NCBI RefSeq assembly: GCF_020080835.1
Contig: NC_058164.1
Span: forward strand, 9,680,142-9,744,141
Length of the DNA: 64,000 nt
From: Cotesia glomerata
Lineage: Eukaryota; Arthropoda; Insecta; Hymenoptera; Braconidae
Reading direction: 5' to 3'
In this document: piece by piece, positions 12,270 to 22,004 of the stretch
Position numbering within the stretch: the stretch's first letter is position 1
How the letters are laid out: each line of letters opens with the position of its first letter
The notes under the pieces: generated by a model
What the model was told of the DNA's origin: nothing
Databases searched by the model: none
Seen by the model: only the letters and a program-made list of their open reading frames with translations
Position numbers and translations under genes: made by a program

Positions 12270-13700
12270 AATAAAAAATTGTGTCAGTTACTATGAAAAA
12301 TTTTATCAGTGTCAGTTATAAATAACATGTGAATTTTTATTTATAAATATGTGGTGTCAATTTTTTGCGCGAGTTTTAATAAACAAATTTATTTAGTATT
12401 TGCAATGGAAAATCGAATTATTTACTTTTAGTAAAATATTTAAAACCATGCTTGAATTACTGGTAATTTAATGATTTTTAAAAATTATATTTACTCGAAA
12501 TATGAAGCCGGGAATATACTAGAATATATGTAGAGCCGATCATATTTAATTTAATTGAATCGAGGTACTGTTTGCATACTAAAATTATTTTTCCTGATAG
12601 TCGATCTTTATCAGATGTTTAATATAGATAATAATTCAATGATAATGATAACAATCAGCATACAAATTTATAAATAAAATTACGCTTGTAATTATTGTCT
12701 ACTGTTATTTTTCAGGGTCAGTTTGACTTTTATTTACGAATAAGAATTATTTAATCAAATATAAATGCGATAGTTCATCTTTGGTTATTATTATTATTAT
12801 TATTATTTTAGATTTTTTTTATTTCATTTTTTTTAGACTGAATGATATAAAAAGAGACAAATAAGGTTATAAATATTTTTTTCGGTATATAATTTATCAT
12901 TGAATTTTGTGAGTGGAGGGATAAATCACAGGATACGAAGGATAATTTTTAAAAAGAGTTACCGACCGTGAAATTGTGAAAATTATTGCAGATAATTTTT
13001 AGATCTGTGTAAATCAAGTTTTAAATTAAAGCAAAAAAATTTTATTTTTTACTTTGAGGTTGTTGATTTAAAAATAAAAAAACATATTGCGACGAAAATA
13101 GAAGCCGACTTTTGCTTTATGTAACATGCTAATAAAAAACATAATTAGCTACTGAAACAACTTGAACTAATTATGCAACAAAAGATCAAACGCGATCGGT
13201 GACATGACTCATGACTTTATGACAAAAGTTGACGATTAAAATAAATAAATAAACGAATAAACCTGAAAAAAAATTAGACAGTATTGATCCGATGTAACAA
13301 AATGCATATAAGTAAGAAATTAACAGGATTTATTGAGTATTGACCCACTGGATGAAAGAAAAAAACGATAATCGTGAAGTGTAGAAAGATTGATCGAGTA
13401 GGTAATATTATAAAGGCAAACGACGACAGCGGCGATGCTGCTAGCGATTTATTTCTTTTATTTCATCTTTGCTCTTCTCGTATTGCTTTTACGTGCGGAT
13501 GAATTCATAACAGTTATTGAATTTCGCGCTCGCAATAGTCCAATTTCCAATACTCTTGTTTTTTTATCCCAGTTATCGTTCTCTCCTTTCATTTCCTTTC
13601 CTTTTCATTCTGTCGTGTCGTGTACTCGTACAAATCTATAGTATACTTTATGTAATATATAATATGTACTACTGTCTACCTACTAATAAACATTCACAGA
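12270..13700. other. No gene seen
   Basis: AT-rich, with (TTA)n near 12787-12808. A short hydrophobic frame starting at 13435 is composition-driven and has no supporting features. Confidence 0.5.
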
Positions 13701-13703
13701 TTC

Positions 13704-13761
13704 GGTAGAATCTGGCGCCAAGTTCCGTTCAAATCCGTTGTCAACGGAGCGCCAGACTACC
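13704..13761. repeat. GC-rich hairpin
   Basis: GGTAG-AA-TCTGGCGCC (13704-13719) pairs with GGAGCGCCAGACTACC (13746-13761) around a loop that itself contains CCGTTGTCAACGG. It is a 58-bp cruciform-capable sequence in AT-rich DNA. It might be a small element, a binding site or an RNA hairpin. Confidence 0.45.
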
Positions 13762-14190
13762 GACTGTGTTTACTGTAAGCAGAACGATATTTTGAGGTTA
13801 CAAAATTTTATTTAATTCTACGGTATTATTTTTTCCTAAATTGTATATTATAACAATAATTCATACTTTATTTTACTGTTATTAATTAATTATATTCATT
13901 TATAACAATTAATCTACTTGAAATTACTAAATTTAATCAGCACAAACTATAGCAACGCAAAAATTTCGATCCTGACTTTTTTTCGATGGGCAAAGTGATC
14001 TGCCACAGACTAAATAATTCGAGAATGCATAGTAATCCTTCATTAGATGGGAAACTACAGTTAAAAAAAGATATTTCACAGCTTGCATCTACACCCGCCA
14101 GGGTGCGCTGGAATTATTTTTACATAAACTGTAGCTTCAAGAGAATAGTTTGCTATAAAAAATGCAGCCAACGCGAGATTTAAGTTGGTA

Positions 14191-14330
14191 AGGTAAAAGC
14201 CCCAATATATGATCATGTACCAGTATATGATCACTCCATGTATTTGTATACCTATATTTGTGAATATAGATATACAAATACATGGAGTGATCATATACTG
14301 GTACATGATCATATATTGGGGCTTTTACCT
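14191..14330. mobile_element. 140-bp palindromic foldback MITE, copy 1
   Basis: The element is AGGTAAAAGCCCCAATATAT at the left and its complement at the right, pairing almost to the centre (about 64-bp arms). TA lies on both sides. The same 140-bp element is at 41704-41843 in different flanking DNA, which proves mobility or duplication. No coding capacity. Confidence 0.85.
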
Positions 14331-14534
14331 TACCAATTGTAAATTTTTATTATAATTACAAAAAATACTAAAATCTGAACAAAAACAGTTTCACTGTAAA
14401 AAAAATCGCGCCAAGTCCACGTTCATAAGACTATTAAGAAAAAAAAAATTGTTTTTTTCTTTACAAAAAAATATAAAATAAAAAAATAAAAAAATCCAAG
14501 TAACCGATATGATTGTTTATGATTTTCGGAAATT

Positions 14535-14739
14535 AAAAAAAATTTTGTTGTAAATTTAAAAATTAAAAAAAAAATTTTGTAACTTATTTAGTGTGCGCAG
14601 TTGCAAAATATTTTACTTTTAATGAAATTCGTAAAATCTATTTACTAGACTTTAAAAAAATGGAAATACACAATGACGCACACCACGTACGTTCCAAAAA
14701 TTTTTTTTTAATTTTTAAATTTACAACAAAATTTTTTTT
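14535..14739. repeat. 36-bp inverted repeat around a 130-bp spacer
   Basis: 14535-14570 and 14704-14739 are near-perfect reverse complements containing TTTTGTTGTAAATTTAAAAA. Possibly a small MITE. The A/T-rich arms make chance more likely than usual. Confidence 0.45.
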
Positions 14740-16102
14740 ACGGCGTCTCGAAATATTATTATTTTACTATGCAGCAAACTACAAAGAAAGTTGACAGACA
14801 GAGTCTAAATCTCAATAATAATAATAAAAAGTGAAAGCATTTTTACTGTTTTTTATTAATAAGTAAGTGACATAAAATATCCATAAATTTCAATTGTTAA
14901 TTATTCAATACCTTTTTTATGCTTTAAACGAATAATAAACTTTATTCAATAACTTTTGAAGACGTCATGCTTTCTTAATTGATAATAAAGATAGTACAGA
15001 TCTTTTATTTTTTTATTTATTTATTTATTTATTCATTTAAGTATTTATATAGGTTCTAAATGCTCTTAAAAAAGATAGTCATCTTTCTGTATTGAATTTT
15101 TTCAATCCATTTCTGCCGGATAAGTAGCATTAACTCGAGGTAAAAAATTATTACCATAAAGCTCTTATCCTGTAAATGTTTCAATAAGTAAAATAGCCCA
15201 TCTGGAATTTTTATAAGATAAATACATAAATCGCAATAAGGTACTTTAGATCGTATAGAATAAAATATGATGGGATTGATGGGGCATTTAGGAATTTAAA
15301 GAAATTGTTGATTGCTAAAGTGGAAAATTTATTGGTCCTGAAATTCAAATTGCACACTTTAGTTGATTGTTCATTGATAAAAGAGAGGAAATAAATAGAA
15401 AATCAAAATATGTATGCATTGATGATGAACTTATTAAATTATAGCATTATTTTTTGGACATACTCGTTGATTAATGGCATATTATAAAGAAATTTTTATA
15501 AGTTATGCCCCAAAGACAAATGTTATAGTATAGATTTTTAAAAAATTTACTTAAAAATAGTTTTGATTGTTTTGAATCAAGTAGAAAAGTTTATGAATCA
15601 AATAAAATTTGTATACTGGTACGTGATTGGTAATCCTCGTTGTCTACTTAATTTGTGCATCATTCAATAGACAATTTAATGGAGATTAATTCGGTCATTG
15701 GTAAAAATCAATTTAAAATTATAGAACCAGAAAAAAATATCAAAATAATTAAAAGAAAATTCCTGTCAATCAGCACATTTTCCGTTTGAAACACGATAAC
15801 TTGCGTAAAAATTCACGAATTCAATTAGTTTTTTTTTTTATTAGCTTGAGATGCATTTTACGGAGATTGGTATTGCAAATGGTCATCTTACTTAGTGTTG
15901 TTTGATAATTATTAATTAAAAACTAAAATAATTAAAAAAAAAAATACACATCAGTGTTTGTATACCTATATATATCTATATCAGTAAATGTTCTAATACC
16001 GACGTGCATGACAGTTGATGCTGGCGTGACACTCAGTGCGCATGATCAGTTTAAAACACCGCGCGAAACTTGAAATGAAAAAATAAATAAAATAAAAAAA
16101 TT
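14740..16102. other. No gene seen
   Basis: AT-rich DNA. A (TTTA)n stretch lies near 15008-15040, and there is a GC-richer patch at 15998-16070. No exon recognised. Confidence 0.5.
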
Positions 16103-16198
16103 AGGAAAACGGTTGACCCTGAAGGCCATCCCTGCAACTTCCCGCTACTTTCGTAATTAAGCACTCAAAGTTGCACCTATTACGTTTTTGAGCTCTTC

Positions 16199-16267
<69 letters not shown>

Positions 16268-17124
16268 CCTCTTATAACTTTTGAACATTTGAACCGATTT
16301 CATCGCGGTTGGTGCCATTCGAAAGAGATTCACTAAACTTAGATTTCCTGATAATTTGAACCGATTCGAACCGATAGATTTTGAAAAATTTTAAAAAAAA
16401 TAGGAAAAAAAATTTTTTCAGAAGTGGTTTTTTTGGAATAACTTTTAAACGGCTCCACCGATCGATTCCAAAAACTAATCCGCCTTTAAGCTTGAAAAAC
16501 CACGCCGATCATCGCTAATCCGGTCAAAATCGGTTGATTCGTTCGAGAGATATCGTGAACGAAAGAAAACCGAAAAAAGTGTTTTTTTGACATAACTCCG
16601 ACATTTTTTGGAATAACTTTTAAACGGCTGCACTGATCGATTTAAAAAACTAATCAGCTATTAGCTTGAAAAAATTACGTCGATCGCCGTCAAGCCGGTC
16701 AAAATTGGTCAATTCGTTCAAGAGATATCATGAACGAAAGAAAACCGAAAAAAGTGTTTTTTTTTTTTTTGGAATTACTCCAAATTTCCTAGTTTTATCA
16801 ATTCAAACTTGAAGATTCTTCATGAAACTAAAAAAATTGCGTCAAATGCTGCTAACTGCGTGAAAATGGGTTGATTCTTTCAAAAGTTAGTGCGGTTTGA
16901 AAATTAAAAAAATATTGTTCTATGAAACTTCTATCAGACTTTTGAGCTCGAAGAGCTCAAAAGCATAGAAAAGCTATCTTTTTAAGCTCGAAGAGCTTAA
17001 AATAACACATAAATTGTATTTTTGAGCTCGGAGAGCTAAAAAACATCATAAGTGCAGTTTTATGCACCTAGGTATGGAATTAGCGGGAAGTTGCACGGAT
17101 GGCCTTTAGGGTCTACCGTTTTTC
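16103..17124. mobile_element. Microsatellite-bearing repeat family, copy 1 (GT)n with GAGCTC palindromes
   Basis: The ends are about 43-bp inverted repeats: AGGAAAACGGTTGACCCTGA at the left, and TAGCGGGAAGTTGCACGGAT then GGCCTTTAGGGTCTACCG at the right. (GT)n spans about 16199-16264. After it come blocks shared with 57705-58644, such as TAAACCTCTTATAACTTTTG and CGCGGTTGGTGCCATTCGAA. Three palindromes like TTTGAGCTCGAAGAGCTCAA start at 16941, 16981 and 17021, exactly 40 bp apart. Non-coding. Confidence 0.75.
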
Positions 17125-17381
17125 TTTTTTCGATTTCTTTCGTCAACCATAACTCACGAACGAATTAACCGATTTTGACTGGCTTGGTGGCGATCGACGT
17201 GGTTTTTCGATGTTAAGAGCTGATTAGTTTTTGGAATTGATCGGTCGAGCTGTTTGAAAGTAATTAAAAAAAAACCACATTTGAAAAAATTTTTTTTTGC
17301 AGTTTTTTTAAGATTTCTTCGGTCAAATCAAAGATCAAATCGGTCAAGCCGTTCAAAAGTTATGAGAGGTTTACATACATC

Positions 17382-17414
<33 letters not shown>

Positions 17415-17598
17415 GAAGTAATGCCTGACGGCGGTTTCCATGAGGGATTAGGGGAAAGAGGAAAAGGGGTTTAGGGTTTAGTGGGTAGAGGCGCTAGCGT
17501 CGAGTTTTAGTATGACACTGCGTCGAGTCACCACATATCCAGGCCAAACAGCTATGCCTAGAATCCGTAAAAAGGATTCCCCCCCCCCTTAAAAAAAA

Positions 17599-17629
<31 letters not shown>

Positions 17630-17812
17630 CATACATACATACATACATACATACATACATAGAGACATACAGACACCATCGTGGGAATAGTCAGGGAAGC
17701 TTTCTAGGACCTCAAAACGTCGAGATCTGATGAAAACTCGATTTTCAAAAAACGGGGTAAAAACAATAACTTCCCGATTTTTGAAAATTTTCAATTTTCT
17801 TAGCGGGAAGTC
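17125..17812. mobile_element. Microsatellite-bearing repeat family, copy 2, reverse orientation
   Basis: This copy reads in the opposite sense to 57705-58644. It has CATAACTCACGAACGAATTA and GATCGACGTGGTTTTTCGAT at the left, then (CA)n. At the right are AGTCAGGGAAGCTTTCTAGG, GATGAAAACTCGATTTTCAA and the terminus TTTTCTTAGCGGGAAGTC. It directly abuts copy 1 and is interrupted inside its CA tract by the retroposon 17411-17615. Confidence 0.7.
17411..17615 (+). mobile_element. Poly-A retroposon inserted in a CA microsatellite
   Basis: About 205 bp, GC-rich at first (TCACGAAGTAATGCCTGACG, GTAGAGGCGCTAGCGTCGAG), then CCCCCCCCC and a run of about 24 A. (CA)n lies on both sides, as expected for insertion into the host repeat. 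It looks like a SINE or the 3' end of a poly-A LINE. The family was not recognised and no tRNA boxes are evident. Confidence 0.55.
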
Positions 17813-19316
17813 AAAAAAAAAAGTTGTATTAAAAAGTAATAAAAAAAAGCAGCAAACAAACAAGAAATAGAAAATTGTAAAAGTAACAGTTAAATAAAAA
17901 AAAAAAAGTAAAGCAATATTTAAAATAAAATATTTTTTCAAAACATTAACTATTTTTTTTTATTTATCGAACGAATGAGCATTATAAGTCGTGCACTTTT
18001 GGATTTGTTAAACTTTTTTGAATTATAACTGATTATTTAGCATGTTGAACAATAACAGTTCCTGTTTTCTTTTTTCATGCCCAATATAATAATTTATTAA
18101 CGGAGATGGCGGTTGTTAGTCTGCCGTTAAATCAGATGCGATGATGCATTATAGAGAGTAAAAGAAAAGAATAGAAAGAATTATTCCACCGATTTGATCA
18201 TGGTATGATTATATAGCTGCTATGTGTTGTATTATCCCGTACACTAACTCGCGGGATAAAAGTTTCTTATCGAAAGCGTTGTACGGTTGTTAAACCGAAT
18301 TAATAACTTTTACGCTTCAGTTATTATTACTTGGGCCAAAATTTATCAATACTGTACACATTGTAAGTGAAGGTTATCTCTTTTAATTATATACATACCT
18401 ATTCTATATCTATATCTGAACGTAATTATAATTGAACTATTGGAACAGACACGGAATGGACAATTAGTGTAGGTGGTAATTGTTGCCGTGCATAGTTTTA
18501 TTAATTTTCGCAAATGAGAATGCTATTAGATACTAGATACTAGATATAGATGTTTTTCATGCATCAACGACTGGAATGAAGAGTCAAGAGCAAGCTGTGC
18601 TAGTAGAAGACTAGATGAGAGTAGTAATTTTATACATAGTAGCGATGATAATTATGTGGGTATTCAAATATATATGCTAGCGAAAGTACGCGGGAAAGTC
18701 CGCAGAGCTGGACGATATTTTTTGTTAGTCATATTTATTATATGTGCATTAATGTAATGCGCATTCAGGATAGTTTAATAATATCTATGGTTTTGTTTTA
18801 TGGCAGAAAACTTTTATTAAATACGTGACCAATCTATTGAGTTCTTTGGATTAATAAGGTGGTTAATAGTAATACAATCAGGATTGGTAATGATTTGAAA
18901 TTTCGCGTTTTGAATTGCAAGATATATTTTTTTTACAGCTTAAAAACATACTTAGAAAAAAAGTTTAACAAGACCTTACAGAAAAAACAGCAATTGAAAA
19001 ATGATAAAAGGAACTCAGAGAAAAATAATTAAAAAATTACAATTTCAAATTACGTTTTAATGGAATGAATTCCTAAGTATTTATTTTTAGAGTTTTTAAT
19101 TTTATTTTACAATTTGAAAATGAACTCATTACAGAACATGTAAAATTCAATTTTCAAACTGTAATTATTCTAATTTTTTACTTGAAACACCCAGCTACTG
19201 TAAATTATACTTTGAACTGTTCTTCTTTCCGTGAAGTTATTTTGAAGTTGAAAGAAATTTTTTTGAAAAAATTTGACTTTAACCATGATATTTTTTGTTT
19301 TTATAAAGATTTTCTA
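17813..19316. other. No gene seen
   Basis: AT-rich, with A-rich runs at 17813-17910. Slightly GC-richer around 18090-18720. No exon with splice support. Confidence 0.5.
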
Positions 19317-19546
19317 CACTGATAGAAGGATTTTTTTATAGTTAAAAATATTTGTTAATATTTAACAAATCATTTATTAGAGACCACTTTTTAGTACTTA
19401 ACAAATGAATATCAGATTTATTAAATACAAACAAATCATTTTAAACACTAAGAAACATTTGTTTAATACTAAAAAGTGGTCTCTAATAAATGATTTGTTA
19501 ACTATTAACAAGTATTTTTTAATACAAACAAATCCTTCTATCAGTG
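19317..19546. mobile_element. 230-bp MITE, CACTGATAGAAGGATTT termini, AACAAAT word array
   Basis: Inverted termini CACTGATAGAAGGATTT and AAATCCTTCTATCAGTG are flanked by TA on both sides. The whole element folds on itself (GAGACCACTTTTTAGTA against TACTAAAAAGTGGTCTC). The word AACAAAT/ATTTGTT recurs in both orientations. The terminus is the same as in 1438-2159, but the word differs. Confidence 0.85.
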
Positions 19547-19836
19547 TAGAGTCGAGAAAATTAGTTCCATTATAAATAATTTTTTTGTCGGTGTCCAGAT
19601 TGAAGCGAAGGTTACGAAGTTTGATTTGGAAATTGTAGATTTTGAAAAAGATATTCTTCATACATTTCAATATTGTCACAAATTTTTCAATGTTTTTATT
19701 TCATCGATTTTAGTCGCTAAAATCACAATTACGCTCAAGCACATTAATAAATTGATCTTACCTCTCTGATTCTTTTAATAGTTGAAAAAAAAAAACTGAT
19801 ATTAAAAACAATGTCAAATTCTCAATAAATTAAGTG

Positions 19837-19911
19837 AATCGTTTATTTGAGAAACCCCATAAGTTATATGGGGTTTCCATATAAGTTGTGGGGTTTCTCA
19901 AATAAACGATT
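19837..19911. repeat. 75-bp perfect-arm hairpin
   Basis: Arms of about 23 bp are perfect complements (AATCGTTTATTTGAGAAACC left, GGTTTCTCAAATAAACGATT right), with a loop containing two related ATATGG/CCATAT segments. Could be a tiny foldback MITE or a transcribed hairpin. Confidence 0.55.
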
Positions 19912-20394
19912 TAAGTATTATTTCTGTTATTACAACTAGTTTGATTATAATTTTAACATGATTCTTTAAAGGCATGTTTAAACTGTAGAACTTGTTGAGC
20001 CTACAATGATCCCATTTTTTTTTTTGTGAATCAATACAACCAATTTCCTATTTACTTCTTATTCTGTATCGGTTAAATAAACCGATACAAAGACTTTTAT
20101 ATTGCACTTGTGTACAATGGTTTATTACAAGGAACGACGTGACCAAACTCTCAGTACTCGTATAGTATCCCGAGTCGAAATTCGAGTTCCGTTTTAACCG
20201 TAATTTTTTCCCATCTCAATTTTACGGTCAAAACAGACTTGGCGCTGTATTGATAGCTCATTTAAACTGAGCCTGGTTTCACCGTAACTAGTAGAGTTTT
20301 GTCCCATTCTACCACGATTACGGTCAAACCAGGCTTGAAATAATGATAATAATAATAATAATAATAATAAATAATAATAAATTAAATTTTAAAA

Positions 20395-20435
20395 TTCTTA
20401 GGGGTCCGGGTTCAAATCCAATTGAAATCCCATTT
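20395..20435 (+). mobile_element. Possible tRNA-derived fragment (B box)
   Basis: TCCGGGTTCAAATCCAA resembles a pol III B box in a T arm. There is no A box upstream. Confidence 0.3.
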
Positions 20436-20689
20436 ATTTATTTTTTTTTTGTTTTAATCACTGCAATAATAATTATTATTATAATTAATAATTATTATTG
20501 TTATAAGAATAACTAATAGTAACTAATAATAATTGTCATTAACATAAAAATTTGTAATTAACAATTATTACAATTACTACTATCAAGATTGTTTATGAGC
20601 ACAAAAAAATATATAAAATTAATTTTGTAATAAAAAAAACAAAAATGGATGATTTCCCAAATTTGAGTCTTTTTTTTACGAACAGGGGT

Positions 20690-20885
20690 TATTTATTGTC
20701 CAGTTTATACATATTAAGGAGTAAGGAAATAGGAGGAAAGGATTACTTATGGTAACTTAACCTAATACGCTTCGTAAATAAAGAAATAATTAAAAGTCGC
20801 TTTGCCCTAACCGAGAACCGAACTTGGAACCTATCGCTCGTCAAGACTTACGCGCTACCCGCATCGCTACACTGCCGATTGGTAA
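20690..20885 (-). mobile_element. tRNA-derived SINE
   Basis: On the minus strand the head (about 20878-20803) has TAGCGATGCGGGTAGC as A box and AGTTCGGTTCTC as a decayed B box. The body and tail (plus strand AAGGAAATAGGAGGAAAGG at the left end) match the purine-rich/CT-rich tail seen in the SINEs at 27387 and 34612. Degenerate, so older than the 27-kb pair. Confidence 0.55.
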
Positions 20886-22004
20886 AAGGCGAATCTCAGT
20901 AGTCTCATAAACTTTTTAAATGACGCGTCTTGAAATGACTAAGTTCTGAGTGGAATCTGAAAAAGAACTTTACGGAGAAATTAAATGAATAGTAATAATT
21001 ATATTTATAGACATTCAAAATTGAAATTTAGTTACCCATTCTCAATTATTAATCTTATACTTCTATTTTCAATTGTAAGATTCGGTAATTGCTTATTTTC
21101 ACGGGGTGTGAAATCAACATGATTAGATTATTTTCTACTTAATAGATATTTTTTTTTTTTTTTAGAATAAATCTAAAATAGAAAAATTTTTCAAAATTTT
21201 TTTCAAAAATGTTAATTTTGGGATAAGAAAAATTATGAAACATTTCAATTTTTTAACTAAAAACAAATTATGAAAAATTTCAAATTTTGGGTTAAAAAAA
21301 AGTTTTAGCAAAATATCGAAAAATCGATAATTAAAAAAATTTTTTTTTTCTACTTGTAAAATATTTTTTTTATCAGAGTAAATCTAAAATAGAAAAATTT
21401 TTTTTAATTTTTTGAAAAATTTCAATTTTAGAGTAAAAAAAAATATGAAAAACGTCAGTTGTTGGATTAAAAAAAAAACTATGAAAAAATATCAAAAAAT
21501 TAATTACTTTTAAAAAATGTGAAATTAAACAATTACCTGCGATTCTTATATATTTTAAAACTTTTTTCAGTGAAAATATGTGAACTAAGCTGAATTTAGA
21601 AAAGAATAATATTTTTTTTCCAAAATTCAAATTTTTGAAAGAAAAACCCTTCTCTGAGATTATTATTGTTGTTATTATTATTATTATTAAATTTTTAATT
21701 TTTAAATGTCAACTTTTCATGTTTTTTATTAATTTAAATTTTCGCGCCTAAGAACTACAAGATGGCAAGAGAAATAATAATAATCAACAAGATGACAAAT
21801 ATAGTAATAATATTTATAATGATAATATTATACTCCTGGAAATTTTTACGGTCAAAACAGACCTGCGTACGGCTGTTTTAACCATACTTATTCTCCGATA
21901 CCATCTTGTACGGTCAAAATAGACTCGATTTTTAGCGGCATATTAGACTTCAAAGAGTTGGGACATTTTTACGGTCAAAACGGGACTCGAATTTTGACTC
22001 GGGA

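Larger units (their letters stand above)
20168..22004. mobile_element. 1.84-kb non-autonomous DNA transposon with ACGGTCAAAAC repeats
   Basis: TCCCGAGTCGAAATTCGAGT at the left and ACTCGAATTTTGACTCGGGA at the right are inverted repeats, and the pairing extends through GTTTTAACCGTAA/TTACGGTCAAAAC. The motif ACGGTCAAAA(C/T) or its close variants recurs near both ends (about 20222, 20322, 21849, 21911, 21972). Inside are (AAT)n (20343-20380), a B-box fragment, a SINE and an imperfect 210-bp duplication (AATCTAAAATAGAAAAATTT near 21170 and 21382). No transposase frame. Target duplication unclear. Confidence 0.7.

Noticed and set aside
17465..17490. GTTTAGGGTTTAGTGGG as telomeric repeat
   Set aside because: Only two imperfect units, not the TTAGG repeat usual in insects. 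Part of a retroposon body.
17494..17941. Long minus-strand frames rich in C, V, Y, F
   Set aside because: Translations of CA/TACA microsatellite and poly-A DNA.
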